A stretch of DNA of 56,352 bases from Vicinamibacteria bacterium (GTDB taxonomy: Bacteria; Acidobacteriota; Vicinamibacteria; Fen-336), in NCBI GenBank assembly GCA_016934575.1, contig JAFGSN010000178.1:1-56352 (forward strand). Reading direction: 5' to 3'. A model generated the notes under the pieces. That model saw nothing but the letters and a program-made list of their open reading frames with translations, was not told where the DNA came from and searched no databases. The translations under genes were made by a program, and so were the position numbers. Shown here piece by piece: positions 7,224 through 18,137 of this stretch; position 1 is the first letter of the stretch, and the number at the start of each line of letters is the position of its first letter.

Positions 7224-8426
7224 TCAGTCGGATGTTCCCTGCTTGCGGATGTAGGCGGGCACGTCAAAGTCGATCGCGCCGCCTCCTCCAGCCGCCGCGC
7301 GCGGCGCCGGGGTTTTTCGGTAGAAAGAATCCGCCACCAGGGGCGGCGCCACGTTGGCGTTCGTCGCGGTAGCGCGGTAGTTCGCCATGTCCGTCGGAGT
7401 GTCGAACGAAGACAGGCTCTTTTTAGCGCCCGGCCGAGTGCCCGTGGCGATCACCGTGACCTTGACGGCTTCCCCCATGCTCTCATCGGTCACGATGCCG
7501 TAGAGAACGTTGGCCTCGGGATCGGCCACCTTGGTGACAAGCGCCGTGGCGTCCGCGGCTTCGCTGAGCGAAAGATCGGCGCCGCCGGTGATGTTCACGA
7601 TCACGCCTCGCGCGCCTTCGATCGAGCTGTCCTCGAGCAACGGATTCGAGATCGCCCGCTGGGCGGCCTCCGCGGCGCGACTCTCGCCTTCGGCGACTCC
7701 GGTCCCCATGACGGCCGTTCCCATCCCCTTCATCACCGCTCGGACGTCCGCAAAGTCCAGGTTGATTTGCCCGGGAACGGTGATGATGTCGCTGATGCCT
7801 TGCACGGCCTGCCTCAGGACGTCGTCGGCGATGTGAAAGGCCTGCATGACGGTCGTGTTGCGAGCGACGGATTGGAGCAATCGATCGTTCGGAATCACGA
7901 TCACGGAGTCGACGCTTTCACGTAGCTGGTTCAAGCCATCCAATGCATGAGCCATGCGTCGCTTGCCCTCGAGGTTGAAGGGGAGCGTCACGACCGCAAC
8001 GGTGAGCACTCCGCCATTGTCGCCGCCCAGGGTGCTTGCGATCGAAGAGACGACGGGCGCAGCGCCGGTGCCCGTGCCGCCTCCCAGGCCCGCCGTGATG
8101 AAAACCATGTCAGCGCCCTCGAGCGCGTCGCAGATCTTTTCGGTATCCTCGATCGCGGCCTGACGGCCGACGTCGGGATTGGCCCCGGCGCCCAGGCCCT
8201 TGGTGAGCTTGCCGCCGATCTGGATCTTTATCGGCGCCCTGTTCGCTCGCAGAGCTTGCAGATCCGAGTTGATGGCGATGAACTCCACTCCCTGCAGTCC
8301 CGATGCGATCATGCGGCTCACGGCGTTGCCGCCGCCGCCGCCCACTCCCACGACCTTGATCCGCGCGCTACGCGTCTCATCTTCAGCGAAGGTGATCCGA
8401 CCCGGCGCGTCTTTTGGATTTGTCAT
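7224..8426 (-). CDS. ftsZ: Cell division protein FtsZ
   Basis: FtsZ is the tubulin-like GTPase that polymerises at mid-cell into the Z ring and recruits the division machinery. The 400-residue protein has the N-terminal [10 protein letters not shown] loop, the tubulin signature [12 protein letters not shown] and the T7 catalytic region. After the globular core comes a variable linker of about 60 residues and a conserved tail ending [11 protein letters not shown], the peptide that binds FtsA and other partners. ATG 8426 has a strong GAGGAGG site 6-7 bases upstream. The open frame reaches farther upstream, but only through ftsA in the wrong frame. It is the last gene of the leftward dcw operon, 20 bases after ftsA. 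Confidence 0.98.
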   Translation of the reverse strand: MTNPKDAPGRITFAEDETRSARIKVVGVGGGGGNAVSRMIASGLQGVEFIAINSDLQALRANRAPIKIQIGGKLTKGLGAGANPDVGRQAAIEDTEKICDALEGADMVFITAGLGGGTGTGAAPVVSSIASTLGGDNGGVLTVAVVTLPFNLEGKRRMAHALDGLNQLRESVDSVIVIPNDRLLQSVARNTTVMQAFHIADDVLRQAVQGISDIITVPGQINLDFADVRAVMKGMGTAVMGTGVAEGESRAAEAAQRAISNPLLEDSSIEGARGVIVNITGGADLSLSEAADATALVTKVADPEANVLYGIVTDESMGEAVKVTVIATGTRPGAKKSLSSFDTPTDMANYRATATNANVAPPLVADSFYRKTPAPRAAAGGGGAIDFDVPAYIRKQGTSD

Positions 8427-8446
8427 CCCGTTCCTCCTCAAGTCTT

Positions 8447-9694
8447 TTAGAAAAAGTCCGCCAGCCAGCTTCGTATCCGACTCGTGACGCGGCCGAATGT
8501 GCCGGTCGCGGCGGGCCGAAGCGACGTAACGCCATGTCCTAGACGATTGCGCTGACCGCAGGCTACCAGACCGACCACCGTGGTATAGACAGGACTGGCC
8601 ACGACGTCGACCAGGCCGCCGATGCCGCCCGGAACCCCGCGACGCACCGGCATGTCGAGGATCTGCTCGGCAATCTCCGGCATGCCTTCGAGGATTGCGC
8701 CGCCTCCGGTGAGCACGACGCCGCTGTTCAGCGAGCGTTCGAAGCCCGCCCGGCGCAGTTCGGCCAGGATCATCTGGCACAACTCCTCGGCCCGCGCCTG
8801 GAGCACGTCGCCCAGCACCTGACGCGCCATGATTCGCGGCTTGCGGCCGCCGACGCTGGGAACCTCGATCGAGTCTTCCTCCGGTATCATCGAAGTCAGC
8901 GCGCAGCCGTACTTCTTTTTGATTTTTTCAGCCTCGCTCACCGGCGTTCGCAAGGCGACGGCCACGTCGTTCGTGAAGTGCTCTCCGCCCACTTGCAGCA
9001 CGGCGGTGTGCCACAACGCGCCGCGCTCATAGATCGCCAGGTCCGTCGTCCCGCCGCCAATATCGACCAGGGAGACTCCTAGCTCCTTCTCGTCGGCCGT
9101 AAGGCAGGCCTGCTCGGCGGCCAGGTGCGTGAGAAACGCGTCAGCCACCGTCAGCCCGGCGCGATTGACGCAAGTGATCGTGTTCTGCGCCGCCGCCTGG
9201 GAACAGGTGACGACATGGACGTTCACCTCGAGACGACTGCCGGTGAATCCGACGGGATCGCCGATCCCGTCTTGATCGTCCACGACGAACTCCTGCGGCA
9301 AGACATGCAGTATCTCGCGGTCGATCGGGATCGACACGGCCTTGGCGGCTTCGATCGAGCGCCGCAGGTCCTCGCGCTCCACGATCCGATTGCGGCCCGA
9401 CACCGCCACGACGCCGCGGGAATTGAAACCGCGCACGTGAGTGCCCGCAATTCCAACGTAACAGGAATCGATCTCGATTCCCGCCATCAGCTCCGCCTCG
9501 CAAACGACGCGCTTGATGGCGTCGACCGTCGCATCCAGGTTGATCACCACGCCCTTGCGCAAGCCCTTGGACTCCGCCTGGCCGAAACCGATGATGTCGA
9601 GACGACCCTCGTCCGACACCTCGGCCACGATCGCGCAGATCTTGTGCGTGCCAATGTCCAGGCCCACGACGTACCGATCTTTCTTCTTGGCCAC
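8447..9694 (-). CDS. ftsA: Cell division protein FtsA
   Basis: FtsA is an actin-like ATPase that tethers FtsZ filaments to the inner membrane and regulates septal synthesis. The protein of about 415 residues begins with the phosphate-1 motif [10 protein letters not shown], has the phosphate-2 region [10 protein letters not shown] and the adenosine motif VVLTGGGA. It ends in an amphipathic stretch ([11 protein letters not shown]) that fits the membrane-targeting helix. Two adjacent GTG codons could start it (9697 or 9694); 9694 has better spacing to the GGAGG upstream. A small hairpin lies just before it. It immediately precedes ftsZ, as is usual. Confidence 0.96.
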   Translation of the reverse strand: MAKKKDRYVVGLDIGTHKICAIVAEVSDEGRLDIIGFGQAESKGLRKGVVINLDATVDAIKRVVCEAELMAGIEIDSCYVGIAGTHVRGFNSRGVVAVSGRNRIVEREDLRRSIEAAKAVSIPIDREILHVLPQEFVVDDQDGIGDPVGFTGSRLEVNVHVVTCSQAAAQNTITCVNRAGLTVADAFLTHLAAEQACLTADEKELGVSLVDIGGGTTDLAIYERGALWHTAVLQVGGEHFTNDVAVALRTPVSEAEKIKKKYGCALTSMIPEEDSIEVPSVGGRKPRIMARQVLGDVLQARAEELCQMILAELRRAGFERSLNSGVVLTGGGAILEGMPEIAEQILDMPVRRGVPGGIGGLVDVVASPVYTTVVGLVACGQRNRLGHGVTSLRPAATGTFGRVTSRIRSWLADFF

Positions 9695-9709
9695 CACGCG
9701 CCTCCGTCA

Positions 9710-9722
9710 GGTGTGAAACACC
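9710..9722 (-). other. Short hairpin between ftsQ and ftsA
   Basis: GGTGT and ACACC form a perfect 5-base inverted repeat around a 3-base loop in the 34-base ftsQ-ftsA gap, close to the ftsA binding site. It might tune ftsA translation or protect mRNA ends, or be chance. Confidence 0.25.
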
Positions 9723-9731
9723 CGCTTACTC

Positions 9732-10658
9732 TCAACCGCCCCCATGTTCGCCTCCGTCCTCGATCGCCGCTTCCGATGCCTGTGCAAGACGCGACGCATC
9801 CCGCGCCTCCGCGGAGCGCGTTTCACGCACGATGATGCGACCGCTGAATCGTAAATCGAAGAACTCCGCATGCGGACAACGCTCCTTCAGCTTCCCGCGC
9901 ATCGCCAGAAAAGTCGACAGGCGCGTCTTGTACGGCGGAGAGTTGAAGAGCAGAACCTCGCCTTCCTGCGCGAGAATGACGCGCACATCGCCCGCCTCTT
10001 CGACGACGATCTCGGAAACTTCGCGCGCAAGGTCTCCCAGGTCGTCAAGCAACGCGCCGGCGCGCATGGCATGCCTGGAACGGGTCTCGGGGTCCAACGC
10101 CGCCAGCCCTCTCACGATAGGAAGATCGTAGCCGCTCACGCGCGGACCATAGGAATCGATAAGCACTCCTTCGGCGTCCATCAAGCAAAGGGTTCCCATC
10201 TCGGCCAACGCGAGCGGCACGCGCTCCACGATATCCACATCGAGCGTGTCGGGCAGAGTGCGTCGAATCGTGGCACGGTCCACCCAGGGCGACTTCCGCA
10301 GACGCGCCTCAAGGTCCTCGAGACGGATTCGCAGGATGTTTTCGCCCATGGCCGATCCGAGACGTTCGCGGATTTCGGCGTTGGAAAGATGACGGTTTCC
10401 GCGCGTCACGAGCCGGGACACCTTGAAGCGGTCGCCTTCGCGTACTTGGGCGCGAATCAGTCCAGCCGCCGTCACGCCGATAATCGCCACGGTCGCGATT
10501 CGCAAAATCAGCGTGACGCGCGACATCCGCACACGGCGCGCCGGCCGGAGCCGCATTCGGGACCGAGGCCTGAGGAAGGGCCCTTCCACGCCGACGTTCA
10601 AGGGCAGATCGCCGGAAGGCGTTCGATCGACTTCCGGAGGTTCCATCACGTTGCTCAT
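9732..10658 (-). CDS. ftsQ: Cell division protein FtsQ/DivIB
   Basis: FtsQ is a bitopic inner-membrane protein that links early and late divisome proteins through FtsB and FtsL. The 308-residue sequence has an unusually long basic cytoplasmic N-tail (about 50 residues), one membrane helix (about 51-69) and a POTRA domain starting at [16 protein letters not shown]. The FtsQ domain follows and includes [19 protein letters not shown]. The last 40 residues are charged and probably disordered. The start ATG overlaps the murC stop (ATGA). Where many bacteria have murB or ddl between murC and ftsQ, here there is none. Confidence 0.94.
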   Translation of the reverse strand: MSNVMEPPEVDRTPSGDLPLNVGVEGPFLRPRSRMRLRPARRVRMSRVTLILRIATVAIIGVTAAGLIRAQVREGDRFKVSRLVTRGNRHLSNAEIRERLGSAMGENILRIRLEDLEARLRKSPWVDRATIRRTLPDTLDVDIVERVPLALAEMGTLCLMDAEGVLIDSYGPRVSGYDLPIVRGLAALDPETRSRHAMRAGALLDDLGDLAREVSEIVVEEAGDVRVILAQEGEVLLFNSPPYKTRLSTFLAMRGKLKERCPHAEFFDLRFSGRIIVRETRSAEARDASRLAQASEAAIEDGGEHGGG

Positions 10659-12037
10659 CGGGACGACGCCTCCCGTGTTCGCAGCAGCTCCTCGCCGGCC
10701 GTCCAGACGTTGCCGGCGCCAAGCGTGAGCACGACGTCGCCGTCGCGCGCCTCCTTCATCAAGCTCCGCGTGGCCGAAGCAAGAGGCCCTGCATATGAAG
10801 CATGACGATGGCCATGCGCGGCGATGGCGCGCGCCAGACGCTCGGCGGTCACTTCGGGCAAAGGGAGCTCGCTGGCCGCGTACACGTCGGTGACGAGCAA
10901 CACGTCCGCCTGATGAAACGCCCGACAGAACTCATCCCATAAAAACTTGGTGCGCGTGAAACGATGCGGCTGGAAAAGCACGACCGTCCGCCGGTCGCCG
11001 GCAAAGACGCGCAGGGTCTCGAGCGTCACGCGGATCTCCGTGGGATGGTGGCCGTAATCGTCGATGACAAGAACGCCGCCGGTCTCGCCTCTGATCTGAA
11101 AGCGCCGATCGACTCCCGAAAACGCCGCAAGACCCTCGCAAAGGGCGCTGAAATCCACGTCGAGATCCAGGCCGACGGACACGGCTGCCAGGGCGTTGAC
11201 GACGTTATGCAAGCCTGGAACGCGCAGGGACACCGTTCCCAGATCGCGACCATGCGCCGTGACGACGAAGCGTGTGCCCGTCGGATGTTGCGTGACGTCG
11301 CGGGCCGAGACGTCGGCTTGCGGAGTCAATCCGTATGTGACGGCTCTCCGGCGCACGCGCGGCAGGATGTCTTGCGTCGGGCCGTCATCGAGGCACAAAA
11401 TGGCCGAGCCGTAGAAGGGAACCTTGTTGACGAAGTCGACGAAAGACGCCTGGATGTCCTCGATGCCCCGATAGGCGTCGAGGTGCTCGCGGTCGATGTT
11501 CGTCACGACCGCGATCGTCGGAGCGAGCATCAGGAAAGAGCGATCGGACTCGTCCGCTTCGGCGACGAGAACGTCGCCCCTGCCGAGACGCGCGCCCGAG
11601 CCGAGCACGCCCAGCCGGCCGCCGACGACCACGGTCGGATCGAGCCCGCCGCGGTCAAGCGCGAGCGCCGTCATCGAGGTGGTCGTCGTCTTGCCGTGGC
11701 TGCCGGCCACGGCGACGCCGTACTTCAGGCGCATCAGCTCGGCCAACATCTCCGCGCGCGGAATGACGGGCACGCCGGCACGACGCGCCTCGAGCACCTC
11801 GGGATTGTCGGCTTGAACGGCGCTCGATACGACGACGACGTGCGCGCCGGCGACATGACTCGCGTCGTGCCCTTCATGGCAACACGCGCCCAGAGCGGAC
11901 AAGTGCTCGGTCACGGCGGAACGTTTGATATCGGACCCGGAAACCGTATGGCCCAGGTTGAGCAGCACTTCCGCGATTCCGCTCATGCCGGAGCCGCCGA
12001 TACCGACGAAATGCACACGCTGAATCCGCCTAAACAT
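10655..12037 (-). CDS. murC: UDP-N-acetylmuramate--L-alanine ligase MurC
   Basis: MurC adds L-alanine to UDP-MurNAc with ATP, the first step of the cytoplasmic peptide stem. The 460-residue protein opens with the Rossmann motif [16 protein letters not shown], has the ATP-binding loop GSHGKTTTT and the Mur ligase signature region EADESDRSF. The C-terminal domain has [10 protein letters not shown], typical of MurC. It overlaps murG by 8 bases and ftsQ by 4, so translation of the three is coupled. Length and motifs are complete. Confidence 0.97.
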   Translation of the reverse strand: MFRRIQRVHFVGIGGSGMSGIAEVLLNLGHTVSGSDIKRSAVTEHLSALGACCHEGHDASHVAGAHVVVVSSAVQADNPEVLEARRAGVPVIPRAEMLAELMRLKYGVAVAGSHGKTTTTSMTALALDRGGLDPTVVVGGRLGVLGSGARLGRGDVLVAEADESDRSFLMLAPTIAVVTNIDREHLDAYRGIEDIQASFVDFVNKVPFYGSAILCLDDGPTQDILPRVRRRAVTYGLTPQADVSARDVTQHPTGTRFVVTAHGRDLGTVSLRVPGLHNVVNALAAVSVGLDLDVDFSALCEGLAAFSGVDRRFQIRGETGGVLVIDDYGHHPTEIRVTLETLRVFAGDRRTVVLFQPHRFTRTKFLWDEFCRAFHQADVLLVTDVYAASELPLPEVTAERLARAIAAHGHRHASYAGPLASATRSLMKEARDGDVVLTLGAGNVWTAGEELLRTREASSR

Positions 12038-13136
12038 GAGCCGGCCTCCCGGCTGAATTCGTGAGCTGCTCGATGAGATCGGCGATGCGCGCCGCCGCTT
12101 CCGGCCGGCCCAGCCGTCGCGCCGACTCTGCCATTTCCGCCAATCGCGACGGGCGGTTCATAAGACTCCTGATCTTGAAAGCCAGAGACTCGCCTGTCAG
12201 CTCGCGCTCCTCGATCACGCAGGCCGCCCCGGCGTCTCGGAGAGCGTACGCATTGATGCGTTGGTGGTCGTTGGCGGCCCGGTCAAAGGGCACGAGTATC
12301 GCCGTCTTTCCGGCCGCCGTCAGCTCGGCGCAGGTCGTCGCGCCGCTGCGGGAAAGAACAAGGTCCGCCTGAGCGAACCGCCGCGGCATGTCGTCAAGGA
12401 ACGGGAGGACCTCGGCGGCGCGACCGGCGGCCCTGTAGGCGTCGTTTGTCTCTTCATGCAGCGCCTTCCCGGTCTGGTGCACGATGCGCAAAGCGTCCGC
12501 TCCCGGGAGGAACGACAAGGCGTCGACGAGCGCCCGATTGAGAGAGCGCGAACCCTGGCTTCCACCGAAAACGAGCAGGTTCATGGGGCTGCCGATCTTC
12601 CTGGGCGACAGCCGCGTGAAGTCCGCGCGCACGGGGTTGCCGGTGAGAACTCCCTTGCGGCCGAAGAAGCCCAAAGCTTCGTCGTACGCGCACGCCGCAT
12701 GACGCACGAAAGGCCGGAGCAGCCGGTTCGCCAATCCGGGACGAGCGTTGGGTTCAAGCACCATGGTGGGGATGCATAACATGGCGGCCGCCAGGACCAC
12801 CGGGCCGCCCGCATAACCGCCGATTCCCAAGACGACCTGTGGCCGCAAACGCGCCACGAGCGCCGCGGCGCGGACAAGACCCCAGGGAAGCGCCGCCGCG
12901 CCGATCAGGAAACGTCCGAAGCCCACGCGATTGAGCGGCCGAATCGGCAGAAGAGCGAGCTCGTAACCGGCCTGCGGAACCAGACGCGTCTCGAGACCGC
13001 GCGGGGTGCCGACGAAGACGACGCGAACCGCGGAAGATCGCCGGCGCAACTCGTCGGCCACCGCCACGCCTGGAAACAAATGACCTCCCGTTCCGCCGGC
13101 GGCGATCAGAACGGCGCGCGCGCTTCGAGTTGCCAT
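12030..13136 (-). CDS. murG: Lipid II synthase MurG (UDP-GlcNAc transferase)
   Basis: MurG transfers GlcNAc from UDP-GlcNAc to lipid I on the inner face of the membrane, giving lipid II. The protein of about 368 residues has the N-terminal glycine-rich loop [12 protein letters not shown], the second loop [10 protein letters not shown], and the UDP-binding region [16 protein letters not shown] of GT28 enzymes. ATG 13136 lies one base after the ftsW stop; an in-frame ATG at 13148 inside ftsW is a less likely start. It sits between ftsW and murC as in most dcw clusters. Confidence 0.96.
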   Translation of the reverse strand: MATRSARAVLIAAGGTGGHLFPGVAVADELRRRSSAVRVVFVGTPRGLETRLVPQAGYELALLPIRPLNRVGFGRFLIGAAALPWGLVRAAALVARLRPQVVLGIGGYAGGPVVLAAAMLCIPTMVLEPNARPGLANRLLRPFVRHAACAYDEALGFFGRKGVLTGNPVRADFTRLSPRKIGSPMNLLVFGGSQGSRSLNRALVDALSFLPGADALRIVHQTGKALHEETNDAYRAAGRAAEVLPFLDDMPRRFAQADLVLSRSGATTCAELTAAGKTAILVPFDRAANDHQRINAYALRDAGAACVIEERELTGESLAFKIRSLMNRPSRLAEMAESARRLGRPEAAARIADLIEQLTNSAGRPAHV

Positions 13137-13137
13137 G

Positions 13138-14229
13138 TCAATCCGCATGTTGCGATACGTTGAGCACGACCCCCACGGCCGCCATCGAGAGCACGAGCGA
13201 CGATCCTCCCGCGCTCACGAACGGAAGAGGAATGCCCTTGGGCGGCAGCAAGCCCAGCACGATGCTGATATTGATGAACGCCTGGAGCACGATAGAAAGC
13301 GTCAGGCCTCCGGCCAGGAACATCCCGAAGCGATCGGGAGCGCGAAAAGCGGTCCGCAGGCCGCGCCAGAGAAACAAGAGGAACGCTCCGACGGTCAAGA
13401 GCGCCCCCACGAGCCCCAATTCCTCGCCGATCACGGCGTAGATGAAGTCGCTCCAAGCGTAAGGAAGATAGAAGAGCTTCTGGCGCCCGTCCGTCAGTCC
13501 CACGCCGGTCACGCCGCCCGTGCCCACCGCGATGAGACTCTGAATGATGTGGTATCCGGATCCCTGGGCGTCAGCCCACGGATTGATGAAGGCGCTCAGG
13601 CGCTCACGCCGATAGGCCGCGAGCACGATCATCTGATAAAGGCTGGCGAGCGCGACCGCGCCGAAAACGGCGAAATAGCGCAAGCGGACGCCCGCCAGGG
13701 TCAGCATCACGCAGCCCGTGACCGCCAACGTCAGGGCCGTGCCGATGTCCCGCTCTATCGAGATCAGAAAGCTGAACCAGCCGAGCACTAGAAACGCCGG
13801 GAACACCGAAGTGAAAAGCTCGTTCACGCGCTCCTCGCGACGGGCGATGTGCGAGGCCAGGAACAGCACGACCGCAAGCTTGGCGAGCTCGGACGGCTGA
13901 AAGGACAGTCCCATGACCCGGATCCAGCGCCGTGATTCGTTGACTGTCGGCAGGAAGAGAACCAGGATCAGCAGGAAGGTCGCGAGCAGGAGCAACGCGG
14001 CGACAACGCCGCGCCCCCTGAGCCGGCGATAGTCGAAGCGCAGCGTCGCAAGAAGCGCGGCGAGACCTACTCCCGCGCAGACGAGCTGGCGGACAAGAAA
14101 GTGATGCGCGCTGTCGTATTTTTCCTCCGCGAGCGCCGTCGAAGCGCTCCAGACCATGACAAGGCCGAAACCGATGAGAGCCGCGGTCACCGTGAAAAGC
14201 ATCGTGTCCGACGCGAGCTTCCTGGCCAT
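13138..14229 (-). CDS. ftsW: SEDS peptidoglycan polymerase FtsW
   Basis: FtsW is the glycan polymerase of the septum, working with FtsI. The 363-residue integral membrane protein has about 10 helices, the SEDS text WIRVMGLSFQPSELAK, the catalytic-Asp loop IERDIGTALTL, and the closing signature PKGIPLPFVSAGGSS. The start codon overlaps the murD stop by one base. Length matches the family. Its location between murD and murG in the dcw cluster favours FtsW over RodA. Confidence 0.95.
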   Translation of the reverse strand: MARKLASDTMLFTVTAALIGFGLVMVWSASTALAEEKYDSAHHFLVRQLVCAGVGLAALLATLRFDYRRLRGRGVVAALLLLATFLLILVLFLPTVNESRRWIRVMGLSFQPSELAKLAVVLFLASHIARREERVNELFTSVFPAFLVLGWFSFLISIERDIGTALTLAVTGCVMLTLAGVRLRYFAVFGAVALASLYQMIVLAAYRRERLSAFINPWADAQGSGYHIIQSLIAVGTGGVTGVGLTDGRQKLFYLPYAWSDFIYAVIGEELGLVGALLTVGAFLLFLWRGLRTAFRAPDRFGMFLAGGLTLSIVLQAFINISIVLGLLPPKGIPLPFVSAGGSSLVLSMAAVGVVLNVSQHAD

Positions 14230-15650
14230 CAGACGGCGCCCCCGTCGCGCGCCAGTGCGAGACGCCGCACTTCTTCCTTGAACGCGCGCCCGCGATGGGC
14301 GTAGTCCTCATACATATCGAACGAGGCGCAAGCGGGCTCGAGAACCACGACGTCGCCGGCGTTCGCGACCTGGAACGCCCGCTCCACGGCCTCGCGCAAG
14401 GAATCGCAGGCAACCACGGTCGTCACGCCCTTGAGGCGCTCGGCGATGAGCGCCCGCGCCTCGCCGATCGCCAGCACCGCGCGCGTATGCGCGGCCGCCG
14501 CCCCGCGTAACAGACTGAAATCTCCGCCCTTGTGACGGCCGCCCATGATGGCCACAACCGGTTGCTCGAAGGCCTCGATGCCGCGCCGTGCCGCTTCCAC
14601 GTTCGTGGCCTTGGAATCGTTGTAGAACGTCACGCCGTCGATCTCGGCGACCCGCTCGAGCACGTGCTCGGCTTCCACATGCGCCCTCACCGCGCGCATG
14701 ATGCTCTCCGGCGTGGCGCCCAGCAGTCGGGCGGCCGCGCCGGCGGCGAGGATATCGACGGCCAAGTGCCGGCCGGGCAGTCGAACGTCGCCCAGCATGA
14801 AGAGATCCTCGTCGTTCTCGCCATATCGCATGCGCGCGCGGTTTCCGTCAAAAAAGGCGCCCTCTCCCGTCAGGCAATGCTCGCTGAAGCGAAGCTGGCG
14901 CGCGCGGCTCGATCGGGCGAGATCCTGAACGCGGGAATCATCCGCATTGACGACAGCCCAGTCGTTCTCGGTCTGATTCATGAAGATGCGCGCCTTGGCC
15001 GAAGCATAGCTCTCACGGGAGCCGTGCCGATCGAAGTGATCGTCGGTGAAATTGAGAAAGACGGCGATATCGGGATGGAAGAAGCGAATGCTTTCGAGCT
15101 GGAAGCTGGAAACCTCCAGAACGAACGTCGATTGGGCGGTGGCCCGGTCCAGAAGGCTGACAGCCGGCGTGCCGATATTGCCGCCCACGCGCGCATCCAG
15201 TCCGGCTTCACGCAGCATCGCGCCCAGAACGGACGTCGTCGTCGACTTGCCCTTGGTGCCCGTGATCGCGACGATGCGTCCCTGGATATAGCGACTCGCC
15301 AGTTCCAGCTCGCCGATCACCGGCACTCCGGCGCGGCGCGCCGACACGAGCACGGGAAGATCCCACGACACTCCGGGCGAGGTCACGACCAAGGCGGCCT
15401 TGTTGAACAGATCCTCCCGATGTCCTCCGAGATCGAGGCGCACGCCGCGGTCTCCGAGTCGAACGACGTCGAGACCAAGATCGCCGGCATCCTTGACGTC
15501 GGTGGCCGTCACGAAAGCGCCGCACGCCAGCAGGAAGTCGCAGGCGGCTACGCCGGAGCGGGCCAGGCCGACGACGACGACGGCGCGTCCCTCAAGCTCC
15601 CTTCGCGCTCGCTCGCCGGCGTTTTCTCCGATCACTCCCCTCACGGACAC
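14229..15650 (-). CDS. murD: UDP-MurNAc-L-Ala--D-Glu ligase MurD
   Basis: MurD adds D-glutamate to UDP-MurNAc-L-alanine using ATP. The 473-residue protein has the N-terminal UDP-binding text VVVGLARSGVAA, the P-loop ITGTKGKSTTT, and the middle-domain motif FLNFTDDHFDRH. The C-terminal domain includes FYNDSKATN, a MurD hallmark. The GTG at 15650 directly abuts the mraY stop with GAGG just upstream; a second GTG five codons later is possible. The roughly 20-residue N-terminal extension before the Rossmann motif is a little longer than usual. Confidence 0.96.
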   Translation of the reverse strand: MSVRGVIGENAGERARRELEGRAVVVVGLARSGVAACDFLLACGAFVTATDVKDAGDLGLDVVRLGDRGVRLDLGGHREDLFNKAALVVTSPGVSWDLPVLVSARRAGVPVIGELELASRYIQGRIVAITGTKGKSTTTSVLGAMLREAGLDARVGGNIGTPAVSLLDRATAQSTFVLEVSSFQLESIRFFHPDIAVFLNFTDDHFDRHGSRESYASAKARIFMNQTENDWAVVNADDSRVQDLARSSRARQLRFSEHCLTGEGAFFDGNRARMRYGENDEDLFMLGDVRLPGRHLAVDILAAGAAARLLGATPESIMRAVRAHVEAEHVLERVAEIDGVTFYNDSKATNVEAARRGIEAFEQPVVAIMGGRHKGGDFSLLRGAAAAHTRAVLAIGEARALIAERLKGVTTVVACDSLREAVERAFQVANAGDVVVLEPACASFDMYEDYAHRGRAFKEEVRRLALARDGGAV

Positions 15651-16742
15651 CTACCTCAACTTGAGCGTCGTCAGGCTCAGCAGAGCGAAGATGGACGCCA
15701 GAATCCAGAAGCGGATGATCACTTGAGGCTCTTTCCAGCCGACGAGCTCGAAGTGATGATGAAGAGGCGCCATGCGGAAGATGCGTTTGCCCGTCAGCTT
15801 GAAAGAAGAGATCTGCAGGATCACCGAGAGCGCCTCGAGGACGAACAGCCCGCCGACCGAGACGAGCAAAAGCTCCTGCTTGATGAGCAGAGCCACGGTT
15901 CCCAGCGCTCCGCCCAGGCTCAGGCTGCCGACGTCGCCCATGAAAACCCGCGCGGGATAGCAGTTCCACCAGAGGAATCCCATCGACGAGCCGACCATGG
16001 CGCCGCAGAACACCGTCACCTCACCCGAGCCGGGAATGAACAGAAGATCCAGGTAGTTCGAGAACACCGCATGTCCGCTGAGATAAGCGAGGCCGGTGAA
16101 AGCCACGGCGGCGATGAGCATCGATCCGATCGCCAGACCGTCCAGGCCGTCGGTGAAGTTGACGGCATCGCTGGCGCCGACGACGACCAGAACCGCGAAA
16201 AGAATATAAAACAGACCGAGATCAGGCACGAAGTTCTTGAAGAACGGGAAGATGACGTGCGTCGAGTATCGCGCGGGGTCCTGTCCGGCGAGCAGGTAGA
16301 TCATGACGCCCAGGACGAGGCCGATCACGATCTGCGCGAGGAGCTTGCGCCGAATCGTGAGGCCGAGGTTGCGCCGCTTCACGACCTTGAGGTAATCGTC
16401 GGCGAATCCGACCGCGCCGAAAGCCGAGGTCGCGAAGAGCAGCAGCCAGACCTTGCGATTCGTGAGATCGCTCCACAGCATCGTGGGAATCAGGATTCCG
16501 GCCAGGATGAGCAGACCGCCCATCGTCGGCGTGCCGGCTTTGGATCTGTGCGCCTCGGGGCCGTCTTCGCGAATGTACTGTCCGATCTGTGACGACCGCA
16601 GGCGCGCGATGACCCAGGGTCCGAGAATCAGCACCAGGAGAAACGCGGTCAGGCTCGCCACGGCCGTGCGAAAGGTGATGTAGCGGGTCACATTGAGCAG
16701 GGAAAACTCGTGACGGAAGGCATAGAGCAGATGGAAGAGCAC
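15651..16742 (-). CDS. mraY: Phospho-MurNAc-pentapeptide translocase MraY
   Basis: MraY makes lipid I by joining phospho-MurNAc-pentapeptide to undecaprenyl phosphate. The 363-residue polytopic protein has about 10 helices, the aspartate pair in FADDYLKV, the loop AVNFTDGLDGLA, and the C-terminal histidine motif PLHHHFEL, all diagnostic of MraY. Start is GTG 16742 with GGAGG 8 bases upstream, inside the end of murF. Position between murF and murD is standard. Confidence 0.97.
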   Translation of the reverse strand: MLFHLLYAFRHEFSLLNVTRYITFRTAVASLTAFLLVLILGPWVIARLRSSQIGQYIREDGPEAHRSKAGTPTMGGLLILAGILIPTMLWSDLTNRKVWLLLFATSAFGAVGFADDYLKVVKRRNLGLTIRRKLLAQIVIGLVLGVMIYLLAGQDPARYSTHVIFPFFKNFVPDLGLFYILFAVLVVVGASDAVNFTDGLDGLAIGSMLIAAVAFTGLAYLSGHAVFSNYLDLLFIPGSGEVTVFCGAMVGSSMGFLWWNCYPARVFMGDVGSLSLGGALGTVALLIKQELLLVSVGGLFVLEALSVILQISSFKLTGKRIFRMAPLHHHFELVGWKEPQVIIRFWILASIFALLSLTTLKLR

Positions 16743-16745
16743 TCT

Positions 16746-18137
16746 TTAGACCTCCGATCGTCCCAGGCGCGCCACGAGCGCCTCGACGATTCGTTCCATG
16801 CGAACTCCGCGCGAGCCCTTCACGACCACCATGTCGCCGGGACGCACGATCTCCGGCGCCTCGACGGAGGCCTCGACGGCGTCTTTGAAGAAGCGCCGGC
16901 AAGCGGCCTGGCGCCCGGCGCGTTCCGCTCCCTCGAGAAAGCCGCGCGCCAGCGAGCCGACGGCAACCAGACAGTCGACGGAGGCGGCGATTCTTTTGCC
17001 GGCCTCGACGTGCAGTTCCGGACCTCGCGGTCCCAGCTCGAGCATCTCGCCCAGGAACGCCACTCGCCGACGTCCGCCTTGATGCGGCATGGACTCGACT
17101 GCTGCGACCACGGCCGCCGGATTCGAGTTGTAGCTGTCGTCGATGAGCAACACGTCGCCGTTGAGCAACAAGCGTTCGCCGCGATGAGGCGCGGGAGTGA
17201 GAAAAGACGACGAGCGAACGATCGTGTCGAGAGGGACGTCGAGCCGGTGCGCGACAGCCGCGGCCGCGGCGAAATTCATCATCATGTGACGTCCGGTCAG
17301 CCCGAGCGATATCGTCGACTCCTTGCCCGCGAGCGCGAGGGTGAAAGTGATTCCGCTCGACGTCTCTTCGCGCGCGCGGACGCGCACTTCGCACGTCCGA
17401 TCCGATCCGAACCACACGATATCGCCGGAGAATGATTCGCCGATGCGGCGTACGAGCGGATCGTCGTGGTTGAGCGCGAGCCAACCGCCGTTGCGCACGC
17501 CTTCGAGAATCTCGGCCTTGGCCTGCGCAATGGCCTCGATCGACGCGAAAAACTCGAGATGCACCGGCGCCACGTTGGTGATCACCGCGGCGTCAGGCCG
17601 GGTCGTCCGCGCCAGCAGCCGCAATTCGCCCGCCGCCGACATGCCCATCTCCACGACGGCCGCGACGTGCTCGTGGCGCAGTCGCAGCAGCGTCAGCGGC
17701 ACGCCATACCGGTTATTGAGGTTCTTCTCCGACTTCAGGATCGGGCCGAGGTTCGCGAGCAACGACGCCGCGAACTCCTTCGTCGTCGTCTTGCCGGCCG
17801 AACCCGTGATCCCGACGACGGCGGCTTTTGTCATGCCGCGCACGTGATGCGCCAAGTCGTGGAGCGCGCGCTCCGTGTCGGCGACGCGAACGAGAGGAAG
17901 CTCGGCCGGCGCCGGCGTCGTTCGTGAAACCACGGCCGCCGCCGCGCCGCGCCGCGCGACATCCTGGAGAAAGTCGTGCCCGTCGAAACGCGCTCCGGGA
18001 ATCGCGACGAACATCTCGTCCCTCGCGATCGAGCGCGAGTCGATCGAGACACCGGCGAGCATACGGGACGTGGACGCGCCGGACGCGATCAGGTCGCCCG
18101 CCGTGATCTTCGCCGCTTGCTGGATCGTCAGGTTCAC
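16746..18137 (-). CDS. murF: UDP-MurNAc-tripeptide--D-Ala-D-Ala ligase MurF
   Basis: MurF attaches D-Ala-D-Ala to complete the pentapeptide stem. The 463-residue protein has the N-terminal text DSRSIARDEMFVAIPG, the P-loop GITGSAGKTTTKE, the segment NNRYGVPLTLL typical of MurF, and the C-terminal DDSYNSNP motif. The GTG start at 18137 overlaps the murE stop (GTGA). The D-Ala-D-Ala ligase itself is not in the window. Confidence 0.96.
   Translation of the reverse strand: MNLTIQQAAKITAGDLIASGASTSRMLAGVSIDSRSIARDEMFVAIPGARFDGHDFLQDVARRGAAAAVVSRTTPAPAELPLVRVADTERALHDLAHHVRGMTKAAVVGITGSAGKTTTKEFAASLLANLGPILKSEKNLNNRYGVPLTLLRLRHEHVAAVVEMGMSAAGELRLLARTTRPDAAVITNVAPVHLEFFASIEAIAQAKAEILEGVRNGGWLALNHDDPLVRRIGESFSGDIVWFGSDRTCEVRVRAREETSSGITFTLALAGKESTISLGLTGRHMMMNFAAAAAVAHRLDVPLDTIVRSSSFLTPAPHRGERLLLNGDVLLIDDSYNSNPAAVVAAVESMPHQGGRRRVAFLGEMLELGPRGPELHVEAGKRIAASVDCLVAVGSLARGFLEGAERAGRQAACRRFFKDAVEASVEAPEIVRPGDMVVVKGSRGVRMERIVEALVARLGRSEV

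Noticed and set aside
8427-8780. N-terminal extension of FtsZ by about 118 residues
   Set aside because: The extra sequence is ftsA DNA read out of frame. ATG 8426 has a strong ribosome site and gives the usual FtsZ start.
14532-16592. 686-codon open frame on the plus strand across murD and mraY
   Set aside because: It is antisense to well-conserved genes, and its composition (His, Arg, Asp, Gln rich) is typical of a GC-rich shadow frame.
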